Position numbers and translations under genes: made by a program. From IMG/VR virus record IMGVR_UViG_3300026488_000026, positions 1 through 64,000 of that record: a stretch of DNA of 64,000 nt. One strand, written 5' to 3'. This stretch comes from a virus. This document shows, in pieces, positions 10,475-17,927 of this stretch. A model generated the notes under the pieces. That model was not told the origin of the DNA, made no database searches, and saw only the letters and a list, made by a program, of their open reading frames with translations. Position 1 is the first letter of the stretch, and each line of letters starts with the position of its first letter.

Positions 10475-10873
10475 CTATTCTTGTCCTAAATAAATTTTTG
10501 CATTTTCTGGGTCTTTTGAAATACCTACAATAACATTGCCAATTTCAGTAATAAGACTAATAGGTAATAAATTTAAAATCTCATCTTCTACACCATAAAT
10601 ATTTTTCTTAATTTGAATTTCTTTATTGTTTTCATCTAAAAAATTAGACCAATCTACAATACCTTTTTTACAAACCTCCCAATGATAAGTACCTGTTGCA
10701 ATACTAATGCTTTCATCTTTATTCATTTTTATCATTTTATCTTCAATTTCAATTAATTCTTTAGAAGTCAAAGGTCTTATTTCAACTGTAAAAGGGTCTT
10801 TTTCACCTCTTTCCATGATTGGAATATATTTGTAAGTTATATTTCTTTGTTCTTTATTAATTTTAATTGCCAT
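10475..10873 (-). CDS. Probable tail assembly chaperone
   Basis: A 132-aa protein after the tail tube gene. It has the layout of small tail chaperones: an N-terminal beta part ending in IRPLTSKELIEIEDKM, a centre with CKKGIVDWSNFLDENN, and LLPISLITEIGNVIVGISKD. Such proteins coat the tape measure before tube polymerisation. SD AAGGAT before ATG 10873. Confidence rests on gene order plus this pattern. Confidence 0.65.
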   Translation of the reverse strand: MAIKINKEQRNITYKYIPIMERGEKDPFTVEIRPLTSKELIEIEDKMIKMNKDESISIATGTYHWEVCKKGIVDWSNFLDENNKEIQIKKNIYGVEDEILNLLPISLITEIGNVIVGISKDPENAKIYLGQE

Positions 10874-10917
10874 AATTTATCCTTTTTATTGATTTTTAAT
10901 TGATAAAGCACACAAAA

Positions 10918-12243
10918 TTATTTGTGTGCTAAATAAAGTGCCTCGCCTAAAACAGGATGTTCATAAGCCTCAAATTCAAGTTTATTTGCAAGAACTCCAT
11001 CATCATCTTCTACACTAACACTTGTATATTTGATATAAGGCAACCAAATTGCAAATTTATGTTTTTGTGATTCATCGTCTGTTTCAGTTCTCATTTCAAG
11101 GAAAAATTCTGCTGTTTGATTGTTTTTAAATTTATTTAATTCATCCCAATTTTCAAAAGTAACAGTCATTGTTCCTTTAATTGTTTTTTTAGTAATAATT
11201 TTTTTCATAATACCTGAAGAAGTAATTGCCTCTCTATCAGATACTTGATTTTCAATTGTTATTTCTACATCTTTTCCTTCATAAGTTTTACCGTCAACTG
11301 TAAGAATTGCATTTTTTCCTACATAAGGAATAGTTGTTAAATATTTATTTGAAAGTAAAGGCTCATTTTCCGCTGTCTCAAAAGAACTTGCTCCTAAATC
11401 AATTGACAATGTTGCAATATCAGCAACAGGAAAACTAAATTTAACTGAATTAGGCACAGCACCTTTTAATGTCAAACTTCTACTATCAGTATCATCACAA
11501 CCATACATCAATTTAACAGCTAATGACTGTTCTTCTCCACAAGGTTTAGCTAATTTATAAAGAACAGCATCACCTACCTCACCAGCTTTAACTTCATAAA
11601 TTTTATACGCAACATGTGAAACTACATCAATTGTAAATTTATCTCCTACCGCAAAATTTGTTGAGCCACTTTCGATTTTAAATTTAATTATTCCATTATC
11701 ATAATCTTTGCCTGTAATTGCATCTTCTTTAGCACCACTTACACTACCTGTTACGCTCCAAACCTCTTCGCCTGCAGTATCAGCGTTAGTACATTCAATA
11801 GTCCATGTTTCAGTTTTAATAGTATCTTCGTTGTAACCAAAATTTGTTAAATTACCATCTCCTGTATTTCCACTATCAGCGGTAATAGTGCTTTCTACTT
11901 GAGGGGCGGCATCTGCTCTAATTATAGCACCTGTCCCTAATCCTGCTTCTTCTCTAATTCCAAGTGCTACTTCAAGAACTACATTACCAGCTAAATCATT
12001 ACTACCATTTCCAAGCGGTATCAATTCAAAAGCAAGAGTACCACTACCAAATTCTTTACCTGGTAATGCTGGAGCTGTAATGTAAGAATTTCTTACAACT
12101 TTTCTTTCAATAACATCAATTTCTGGTTTCAATGCACTATCAGAAGTTACTTCTACTACATCGTCGTCTGTAAAAGTTCCTCCTTTATTAAATTCTTTTT
12201 CTTTAATAACTGCATATAATGTAGATAGTGTCTTATAAGCCAT
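10918..12243 (-). CDS. Major tail tube protein with inserted VTGSVSGA domain
   Basis: A 441-aa protein, long for a tube protein. The N-terminal part (residues 1-110, with APALPGKEFGSGTLAFEL) and the part after about residue 215 form the probable tube fold. An insert at about 112-215 contains VWSVTGSVSGAKEDA, YDNGIIKF and FAVGDKFTIDV and is a paralogue of the module in the 629-aa protein at 1213-3102. Such inserts usually decorate the tube surface (inference). It lies between the tail terminator and chaperone genes, as expected, and has its own late promoter motif. Confidence 0.8.
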   Translation of the reverse strand: MAYKTLSTLYAVIKEKEFNKGGTFTDDDVVEVTSDSALKPEIDVIERKVVRNSYITAPALPGKEFGSGTLAFELIPLGNGSNDLAGNVVLEVALGIREEAGLGTGAIIRADAAPQVESTITADSGNTGDGNLTNFGYNEDTIKTETWTIECTNADTAGEEVWSVTGSVSGAKEDAITGKDYDNGIIKFKIESGSTNFAVGDKFTIDVVSHVAYKIYEVKAGEVGDAVLYKLAKPCGEEQSLAVKLMYGCDDTDSRSLTLKGAVPNSVKFSFPVADIATLSIDLGASSFETAENEPLLSNKYLTTIPYVGKNAILTVDGKTYEGKDVEITIENQVSDREAITSSGIMKKIITKKTIKGTMTVTFENWDELNKFKNNQTAEFFLEMRTETDDESQKHKFAIWLPYIKYTSVSVEDDDGVLANKLEFEAYEHPVLGEALYLAHK

Positions 12244-12277
12244 TCTCTTATCCTTTCTAAAGTATTCTTACTTTATT

Positions 12278-12285
12278 TATATCGG
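12278..12285 (-). promoter_or_regulatory. Late promoter motif YYGATATA (CCGATATA)
   Basis: CCGATATA on the minus strand, 35 bases before the tail tube ATG. A TAAA lies 15 bases before CGATA, close to the sigma-28 spacing. Fits a promoter for the abundant tube protein. Confidence 0.7.
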
Positions 12286-12289
12286 ATTA

Positions 12290-12697
12290 CTATATTCTTT
12301 TTATATACCTAACTTCTATATCTATTTTCGCAATAGCATAAGGATGAACTACACCACCTTCTCTTTTCATACTACTTACTGTCATATCTACAACCCCCAT
12401 AGGTTGCCATCTAATTTCTTCAACAACCTCATACACAACATCTATCAAATCACTTAAAATATCTTCATATTGATTTCTTGCTTGTTTATTAAAAACATAA
12501 ACACTTATATTACCAACATAATATGCCTTATTATTAGTTAAATTATCTCTTTCTTTTTCTTCACTTTCATACATAACACTAACAGCGGGAAATCTATCAA
12601 TTTGTGTCCATAAAGGCACAATATTTTTATAAAGCTTTACAAAAGCTTTTTTATTTTGTAAACCTTCTAATATTTTTTCAACAATTTTCTTTCTCAT
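12290..12697 (-). CDS. Tail terminator/completion protein
   Basis: A 135-aa protein just before the tail tube gene. Pattern: an N-terminal helix (KIVEKILEGL), RFPAVSVMYESEEKER, then a long strand ISVYVFNKQARNQYED and a final IDIEVRYIKRI strand. This is the usual shape of tail terminator proteins (lambda gpU-like fold) that cap the tail tube. Its ATG overlaps the stop of a tiny membrane protein gene. Assignment from order and pattern. Confidence 0.65.
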   Translation of the reverse strand: MRKKIVEKILEGLQNKKAFVKLYKNIVPLWTQIDRFPAVSVMYESEEKERDNLTNNKAYYVGNISVYVFNKQARNQYEDILSDLIDVVYEVVEEIRWQPMGVVDMTVSSMKREGGVVHPYAIAKIDIEVRYIKRI

Positions 12698-12780
12698 AAC
12701 ACTAAACCTTTTGTAATTTCAATTAATAAAATCAACATAATAATTATATAATAGATTCCTACACTTTTTTGTATAATCAT
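12694..12780 (-). CDS. Tiny single-span membrane protein (28 aa)
   Basis: MIIQKSVGIYYIIIM, then a hydrophobic stretch ending EITKGLVL. The SD AAAGGAA lies six bases before ATG 12780. The start overlaps the stop of the 161-aa gene and its TGA overlaps the ATG of the tail terminator gene, so it is coupled on both sides. No function known; the coupling suggests it is translated. Confidence 0.55.
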   Translation of the reverse strand: MIIQKSVGIYYIIIMLILLIEITKGLVL

Positions 12781-13262
12781 ACTATTTCCTTTGTTTCTTT
12801 TAGTAATAATTCAAATAAATCATTAACCGATATTATACCATCTCTCCCTTTATCAAATAAAACATCATACATCCAATCTTTCCAAGCTGGAACTTTTCCA
12901 TCAGCTCTTTTAGGTTTTGCCATATCTGTAAACTTAGCATAAGGAACGCCTATTTCAGCCCAACTATATATTATAAAATCTTGTCCTTTTTTATAAGCAT
13001 CGACTTTTGTTTTTATACTTTCTAATTGTTGTCCACTTACCTTATAAGTAAATCTACGATTAGCGGGTCTCCTTTTGTGTAAATATTTTAAAGGAATAGG
13101 CGTTCCTAATGCTTTTTTTATTGCTTTTTCCCAAGCTTTTAAATCTTTATCAAGTTTTTTTGCTAAAAACTCTAACTTATGAATACTTAAAAAAGGAAGT
13201 TCTTTTTTTAAAACTTTCCAAGTTTCCCCAATTGATTTTTTAATTTTAACTTTCGCAATCAT
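12777..13262 (-). CDS. HK97 gp10-like head-tail/tail completion protein
   Basis: A 161-aa basic protein. The N-terminal half is helical and Lys-rich; the C-terminal half has IGVPYAKFTDMAKPKR and WKDWMYDVLF, the usual finish of the HK97-gp10-like family with its E-x-G-x-x-YA motif. It acts at the neck or tail completion. Overlaps the upstream connector gene by four bases. Confidence 0.65.
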   Translation of the reverse strand: MIAKVKIKKSIGETWKVLKKELPFLSIHKLEFLAKKLDKDLKAWEKAIKKALGTPIPLKYLHKRRPANRRFTYKVSGQQLESIKTKVDAYKKGQDFIIYSWAEIGVPYAKFTDMAKPKRADGKVPAWKDWMYDVLFDKGRDGIISVNDLFELLLKETKEIV

Positions 13263-13816
13263 AATCTAAACATCCTAAAAGAACTTAGTAAATTTTCTAT
13301 CATAGGAGGAATATCATCAATTACTTTTATTTGCTCTCTAATTCCCGTGGACATTGAAACAATACTATCTGTGTCTTTCATAACATCATTATAAACTTTT
13401 TTACCTAACATACATAAACCAGAAATCAAACCTTCAGGAACTAAATCAATATCATTATAACCTACTTTATACTCAATTCTCATGATTTGATTGTCAGCAA
13501 TTGTAAATAAAGGAGGTAAATAAATTCGATTGTTTTCTCCAACTTCAAACTCAATTAAAGTGCTACTATCAATACTTTCTCCATCTATTTTAACATCAAC
13601 TAATTCCGTTACAATACCTTTTTTAGTATAAATTGAATTTCCATAGATTTTATTTACTCTTTCTACTAAATCTCTCTCATAAATAGCAACATTATAATAA
13701 TCGTAAATATAACTTTCACTAATATCTAAGATTTCTAATAAAAGATCATCAATTTCGTTATCTTGAACATCTAAAATACTTTTAAATTTAACTAATAAGT
13801 CGTCTTTTAAAGCCAT
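13259..13816 (-). CDS. Head-tail connector (gp6-like)
   Basis: A 185-aa protein with a helical N-terminus (ILDVQDNEIDDLLLEILDIS), a central beta part (IEFEVGENNRIYLPPLFT) and YKVGYNDIDLVPEGL followed by helices, the pattern of gp6-like adaptors that assemble under the portal. It lies between capsid and tail completion genes. SD AAAAGGAT before ATG 13816. Confidence 0.7.
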   Translation of the reverse strand: MALKDDLLVKFKSILDVQDNEIDDLLLEILDISESYIYDYYNVAIYERDLVERVNKIYGNSIYTKKGIVTELVDVKIDGESIDSSTLIEFEVGENNRIYLPPLFTIADNQIMRIEYKVGYNDIDLVPEGLISGLCMLGKKVYNDVMKDTDSIVSMSTGIREQIKVIDDIPPMIENLLSSFRMFRL

Positions 13817-13856
13817 AATTTATCCTTTTATAAAACTAAGCGTTTTAATCCAAATA

Positions 13857-14132
13857 TTATTTATTTTCTCTTTTAGACTCTGTTTTTCTTTTCCTCGTTT
13901 TACTTTTGTTATATAATTCGTCTGTATCTTTTTCTTTATGAAGGGACTCCTTTTTAGAGTTTTTAGAAGTATCTTTAATTTTTTCTATTAAAACAAATTC
14001 TTTTGGAAAAGTATTTAAAAGATAATCTCCTAACTCTTTATCTACAACATATAATCCATCATATTTATAAGGACTAAATAAAATTCCTCTTACCATAATT
14101 CCATTACCGATAACTTTAATTTTATATTTCAT
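13857..14132 (-). CDS. Unknown 91-aa protein with basic tail
   Basis: Residues 1-50 are a small mixed domain (VIGNGIMVRGILFSPYKYDG); residues 51-91 are highly charged and Lys/Arg-rich, probably disordered. It follows the capsid gene and precedes the connector, a position often held by small head-completion or decoration proteins. It has its own late promoter motif and repeat copy B upstream. Family not recognised. Confidence 0.5.
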   Translation of the reverse strand: MKYKIKVIGNGIMVRGILFSPYKYDGLYVVDKELGDYLLNTFPKEFVLIEKIKDTSKNSKKESLHKEKDTDELYNKSKTRKRKTESKRENK

Positions 14133-14161
14133 TTTAAACTCCTATAATAAGTATTTTATTA

Positions 14162-14169
14162 TATATCAG
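14162..14169 (-). promoter_or_regulatory. Late promoter motif YYGATATA (CTGATATA)
   Basis: CTGATATA on the minus strand, 30 bases before ATG 14132. TAAA lies 13 bases before TGATA. Part of the twelve-copy set. Confidence 0.65.
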
Positions 14170-14264
14170 TTTTATATCTTATTTATTAATAGCTCTACCT
14201 ATACAAATTTACAATGAAAAATAAAACTAAAACAACGAATTAATGGGAAATTTTAAAGATTTTG

Positions 14265-14301
14265 GATAGGATATAAAAATTTTCTTTAAGGCTTCGGACA
14301 G
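14265..14301 (-). repeat. Intergenic repeat element, copy B (core only)
   Basis: Holds the core CTGTCCGAAGCCTTAAAGAA followed by TTTTATATCCTATC on the minus strand. The upstream AT-rich part seen in copies A and C is missing and is replaced by the capsid gene terminator. Lies about 155 bases before the next start codon. Confidence 0.65.
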
Positions 14302-14324
14302 TTTTTAGAGAATAATGTAAAAAG

Positions 14325-14350
14325 AAAAATCACTCATTAGGAGTGATTTT
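14325..14350 (-). terminator. Intrinsic terminator after the major capsid gene
   Basis: On the minus strand AAAATCACTC and GAGTGATTTT form a ten-base-pair stem with a five-base loop, then TTTTTC and five more T. It overlaps the capsid stop codon at 14349, so it ends the capsid transcript. Confidence 0.85.
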
Positions 14351-15557
14351 AATTAGAAGCTACATTAACGATTGCTGATACAGGAGTAGAATTTACACAA
14401 AGTTTTTTGAAGTCAATATCTCTATATCCAACATAGAGAGTTGTTGAACTTACTGCTTTTCTTTCTGTTTCAATTCCAATGTTTCCTCTATCGGCAACAC
14501 CAAAGTATGCTTTATTAACAAGAAGAACTGCTGTTTTATCTCCACTTGTTTCATCTACATCCCCATTTGCATCAAGATTATCAGGGATATATTCTGTTAC
14601 TATGATAGGCATACCAAATAGTTTTCCAATTTCACCTACCATAATAGTTGCTTTAGCACCATATTTATCAACAGTCAAAACTTCTGGCAATTCAAGCATT
14701 TGATATGCTACATTTACAGGTGCTACAATTGCAAGGTCGCCCAAATTAATTCCATAAACTCCAAGTAATCTTCTTGCTTGAGCGATTAATGATGCCGTTA
14801 CAGGGTTTCCTCCAGCATCAACTTTATTACCAGCATCTTTTGCATACTTCAAAAGTCCATCAAATGCTTTTTTAACATCATTAACATCACTAATAGAAGT
14901 ATCTCCCATCACAAGTGCTTCTTCTGTTGCTCTTGCAAGTGATTTTACAAGCTCTTGTCTAACAAGTTGTGTAATTGCTGTTACCATTTCTTGGTCTGCT
15001 TGGTCTGTTACAGCAAGTAATGTCTTAAATCTTGAAGTTGCAAAACTAATTTTTGCACCATTAATAGCACTTTCAATAGCATCCTCACCTGGAGCAATTA
15101 AATATGCTTTTGCTTTATCTGTTTTTGCTGGAATAGAAAATGTACTTCTATTTTCTGGCATTTTAAATCTTTGGAATAGCCCTTCAACTTTAAGGTCAAG
15201 TTCAAGTTCTTCCATTACTTTATTTGAAAATTCCTCAGCTAACCAACTTGCAATATCTGATGGTTTAATTGCTTTTTCAATAATAGGTGCGATTTCTTTA
15301 AATTCAGCAAAACTATCAACAGGTCTGCCAAGAAGTTTAGATTTAATGTGCAAATCAACTGCTTTTTCTTTTGCCTTTGCAACTTCTTTATCATTAATAG
15401 ATTTTTCTTCAAATTTTGTTTTTCTTTCAGTCCATTTATCTTCAAATTCTTTTTTAAGCTCTTCTACTTTTTTTTGTGCTTCAGTTTTAGTGCTGTCAAG
15501 CTCCTTTTTAAGTTCTTCTACTTGTTTTTGTAATGTAGAAATTACTTCAATTCCCAT
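14349..15557 (-). CDS. Major capsid protein (HK97 fold)
   Basis: A 402-aa protein. Residues 5-60 form a charged coiled coil, the scaffolding delta domain of HK97-type capsids normally removed by the prohead protease encoded nearby. The rest has HK97 features: SFAEFKEIAPIIEKA, FKTLLAVTDQADQEMV, LARATEEALVMGDT, and LFGMPIIVTEYIPD near the C-terminus. The ATG at 15557 is preferred over 15563 because the SD GAAAGGAA is then eight bases away. It is monocistronic: late promoter motif upstream and terminator downstream. Confidence 0.92.
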   Translation of the reverse strand: MGIEVISTLQKQVEELKKELDSTKTEAQKKVEELKKEFEDKWTERKTKFEEKSINDKEVAKAKEKAVDLHIKSKLLGRPVDSFAEFKEIAPIIEKAIKPSDIASWLAEEFSNKVMEELELDLKVEGLFQRFKMPENRSTFSIPAKTDKAKAYLIAPGEDAIESAINGAKISFATSRFKTLLAVTDQADQEMVTAITQLVRQELVKSLARATEEALVMGDTSISDVNDVKKAFDGLLKYAKDAGNKVDAGGNPVTASLIAQARRLLGVYGINLGDLAIVAPVNVAYQMLELPEVLTVDKYGAKATIMVGEIGKLFGMPIIVTEYIPDNLDANGDVDETSGDKTAVLLVNKAYFGVADRGNIGIETERKAVSSTTLYVGYRDIDFKKLCVNSTPVSAIVNVASN

Positions 15558-15589
15558 AACCATTTCCTTTCGATGTTATTTTACAAAAG

Positions 15590-15769
15590 TTATATCGGAA
15601 AGTTGTAATTTGTTTTATTATCAGCAAATTTTTTATTGTATTCTAAAATTTGTTTGTTTAAAAAATCGTTGATTTTTTTCAAGTCTTCGCGTTCTTTAAC
15701 ACAAATTTTATAACGATTTAAAAGTTCTTCAAATTCTTCTTTAGGAATTTCAATCATTTCCCTCTTCAT
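15590..15769 (-). CDS. Unknown 59-aa charged helical protein
   Basis: MKREMIEIPKEEFEELL continues as a charged helix ending KTNYNFPI. The SD AAGG lies six bases before ATG 15769; a second ATG at 15757 has GAGGG close by and overlaps the o-spanin stop, so either start is possible. It ends inside the capsid promoter motif. It may be part of the lysis or head operon; no family recognised. Confidence 0.6.
   Translation of the reverse strand: MKREMIEIPKEEFEELLNRYKICVKEREDLKKINDFLNKQILEYNKKFADNKTNYNFPI
15591..15598 (-). promoter_or_regulatory. Late promoter motif YYGATATA (CCGATATA), capsid gene
   Basis: CCGATATA on the minus strand, 34 bases before the capsid ATG, with TAAA 16 bases before CGATA. 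It overlaps the stop codon of the small upstream gene. The best candidate for testing, since it drives the most abundant virion protein. Confidence 0.72.
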
Positions 15770-15941
15770 TTTTTACCTTTATATGTAATATGATAGGTTT
15801 AGTTTTTGTTATATTATAATCATAACTTTGTAATTTAGGACAATTTGTTTTTAAATAAACATATTTTATTTTTTCTTTACAGGCACAACCATTAAGGAAT
15901 AGTGATGTTAATATCACGCTCAATAGTAATGTTTTTTTCAT
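15750..15941 (-). CDS. Outer spanin lipoprotein (Rz1-like)
   Basis: A 63-aa protein. The start at 15941 (MKKTLLLSVILTS) has the SD AAGGAAC; an upstream in-frame ATG at 15971 lacks one. A lipoprotein signal ends at lipobox LFLNGC (Cys 18 in this frame), then a short periplasmic tail. It begins inside the 3' end of the inner spanin gene in another frame, the classical overlapping Rz/Rz1 layout. It is expected to join the inner spanin across the periplasm and fuse the membranes in the last step of lysis of a Gram-negative host. Confidence 0.85.
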   Translation of the reverse strand: MKKTLLLSVILTSLFLNGCACKEKIKYVYLKTNCPKLQSYDYNITKTKPIILHIKVKNEEGND

Positions 15942-16215
15942 TTTTAGTTCCTTCAATTTGTTTTGCAACATTTAATTTTTCTTCTAAAGTATTTCTTTCA
16001 AAATTTACAACTTTTAAAGTGTTTTTAATTTTTAAAAGAGTTTGTTTTAAATTATTGTTTTCAAGTTCTAAATTTTTAATTGTAGTTTCTTGTTTTTGTA
16101 TTGTCTTTTTAAGTTCTTTTTCATTCAATTTTATTTGAATAAAAATAACACTAAAAGCAATTAACATAATTGCCAATAAAAAGCCAAAAATTTTATTTTT
16201 TAATAAATTAAACAT
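15892..16215 (-). CDS. Inner spanin (Rz-like)
   Basis: A 107-aa protein. The start at 16215 (MFNLLKNKIFGFLL) has AAGGA nine bases upstream. One N-terminal membrane segment (FGFLLAIMLIAFSVIFI) is followed by a long periplasmic coiled coil with Glu, Lys and Leu repeats, as in Rz proteins. It overlaps the holin gene by eight bases and contains the start of the outer spanin gene. It acts in the inner membrane and pairs with the lipoprotein. Confidence 0.85.
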   Translation of the reverse strand: MFNLLKNKIFGFLLAIMLIAFSVIFIQIKLNEKELKKTIQKQETTIKNLELENNNLKQTLLKIKNTLKVVNFERNTLEEKLNVAKQIEGTKNEKNITIERDINITIP

Positions 16216-16429
16216 TTTCTTCATCCTTACTTTTTGATTTTTCATAAGTCCTACCAGCAATCCATGCAACAGGAATACCAACAGCAATTGCAGTCCATAA
16301 ATCAATAAAAGCTTTATCTAAAGAAATAATTTTAAATCCACTTAATAAGGTTATTAAAGAAGTAAAAAAGAGAACATACCACGCCATTGAAGGTCGTGAT
16401 AAATTTTTAAACAAATCAATTTTGTTCAT
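16208..16429 (-). CDS. Holin candidate 1 (Holin_3TM-like)
   Basis: A 73-aa membrane protein from ATG 16429; a TTG seven codons upstream could also serve, and neither has a strong SD. LSRPSMAWYVLFFTSLITLL, a middle hydrophobic segment and WTAIAVGIPVAWIAG followed by charged residues match the short holins with an RPS motif before the first membrane span. It sits next to the spanins, as in lysis cassettes, and overlaps the end of the protease gene. It would time lysis by opening the inner membrane. Confidence 0.7.
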   Translation of the reverse strand: MNKIDLFKNLSRPSMAWYVLFFTSLITLLSGFKIISLDKAFIDLWTAIAVGIPVAWIAGRTYEKSKSKDEENV

Positions 16430-17891
16430 CTTTTTGTAGATATTCCGCAAGTTTTTCGTTTATAATTTTTTCAAGCTCACCATAAACATTTAAAAGATAA
16501 TCAAGTCCTTCAACATCATTTGCCTTTTTCTTTAAAAAGGCTAATAAATCAAATTGTTCTTCTTTATTATCATCATGTAGTTCTTTTTTATTTTCTATCT
16601 CTTGTTCTTTTTTTACACCATTATCATCTCTATCTTGGAAATAATTTTTCATAAATGCAAGTAATTTTGCAACTTCACTTCTACCTATAATAAAATCATA
16701 AACATTTCCATCATTTTTTACATATCTTCTAATTCTATAACCTAATGGCGGGTTTGGATAAGCTGTTAATACACTTTCACTTGTAACATTTACAATAAGC
16801 TCTCCTTCATCTCCGCCTTGAACTTGGTCTCCTACTTTTAAATTTTGACTTGATTCTATAATTTGATTTACTTTATCTTTTCCAAGATTTGTTGTTCCTC
16901 CTCTTTTTGCTTTTGTTTGCATATCTACTACCTCCTTAATTTCAGAATAAATTTTTTCAACTTGTGCTTCAAATTCCTTAACCATTTCTTCCAATTCTTG
17001 TGGTATTTCCTCAATTAAGTTTTGTCTTTTCATTTCTCTATAATGCTTTAATAAATGCCTACTTGCATCTCTTTTTTCTACAACACTAATATTAGGATCA
17101 TTTCTTGCTCCTCTTAGTGCTTGATAAGCACTTATAACACCATTTTTATTAACAACTAAATCTTCACCTTGTAATTCATGATGAGGAAATTTCCAAGTAC
17201 TCCTTTTTTCAATATCACCTACAACTAAATAACACTCTTTAATATAACTCTCTTTACCTAATTCTGCTAATTTTTGTCCTAAAGCTGTTTTATCAACTTC
17301 AGACCAAGCTTTAGTGCTAATTACATTGTTTTTTATTGCTTTTTCTTTACTCATTTCCATAAATCCTTTCTTAGTTAAATTTTGTCTTGTTGCCAACAAA
17401 CATATTCCTCTTTCACAAGGACTACTTTCTAAGACCGTAAATAAACTATCTTGGTTATCAGGAATAGATACAATACTTACTTCATAAAGCTCGATTTTAG
17501 TCCAATACCATACACCATCAATTTCTTTATAATCAAGACCTCTAAAACCTATCGAAAAAGCTTTTAAAATACCTTCTTTAATAGCTAAAAAAACTTTTGG
17601 ATTTAACGCTTTATAAACAATTGCTTCAATTTCAAGACCTTTTTGCGTTAAATTAATATTAATTACTTTTCCTACTACATCTAAAGGATTGTGTTGATAG
17701 AGTAATACAGGATTTTTCATAAAATTAGTTAAATCATAACTTTCTGGTAATACGCTTTCTTCACTTCTATCTACTATTAAATTGCCATTATCATCAAGAT
17801 AGCGATTTGCAAAACCTTTAATTAATATTTTTTCATCATCATTAACTTCAGTTGAAAATTCTTTTACAATTAAATTAAAAGTTTTATCCAT
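16416..17891 (-). CDS. Prohead protease with long C-terminal extension
   Basis: A 491-aa protein. Residues 1-160 match the HK97 prohead serine protease: His 67 in YQHNP, Ser 113 in AFSIGF, followed by KIELYEVSIVSIPDN. Residues about 215-300 (WKFPHHELQGEDLVVNKNG, then RHLLKHYREM) form a second domain seen in some phage head proteins. Residues 320-491 include a charged low-complexity region and a C-terminal helix, a possible scaffold. It cleaves capsid delta domains during maturation. Late promoter motif upstream. Confidence 0.82.
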   Translation of the reverse strand: MDKTFNLIVKEFSTEVNDDEKILIKGFANRYLDDNGNLIVDRSEESVLPESYDLTNFMKNPVLLYQHNPLDVVGKVININLTQKGLEIEAIVYKALNPKVFLAIKEGILKAFSIGFRGLDYKEIDGVWYWTKIELYEVSIVSIPDNQDSLFTVLESSPCERGICLLATRQNLTKKGFMEMSKEKAIKNNVISTKAWSEVDKTALGQKLAELGKESYIKECYLVVGDIEKRSTWKFPHHELQGEDLVVNKNGVISAYQALRGARNDPNISVVEKRDASRHLLKHYREMKRQNLIEEIPQELEEMVKEFEAQVEKIYSEIKEVVDMQTKAKRGGTTNLGKDKVNQIIESSQNLKVGDQVQGGDEGELIVNVTSESVLTAYPNPPLGYRIRRYVKNDGNVYDFIIGRSEVAKLLAFMKNYFQDRDDNGVKKEQEIENKKELHDDNKEEQFDLLAFLKKKANDVEGLDYLLNVYGELEKIINEKLAEYLQKDEQN

Positions 17892-17919
17892 AAATTCTCC
17901 TTTAGAACTTCTTTAAGAT

Positions 17920-17927
17920 TATATCGG
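17920..17927 (-). promoter_or_regulatory. Late promoter motif YYGATATA (GCCGATATAAT context)
   Basis: CCGATATA on the minus strand, 29 bases before the protease ATG. The context GCCGATATAAT has the full GCCGATA of sigma-28 promoters but also a TATAAT, so sigma-70 recognition cannot be excluded here. Confidence 0.65.

Noticed and set aside
10468-10480. Programmed -1 frameshift joining the two tail chaperone genes
   Set aside because: The downstream frame has a stop codon immediately upstream of its ATG, no slippery heptamer is evident, and the second gene has its own start. They are separate genes.
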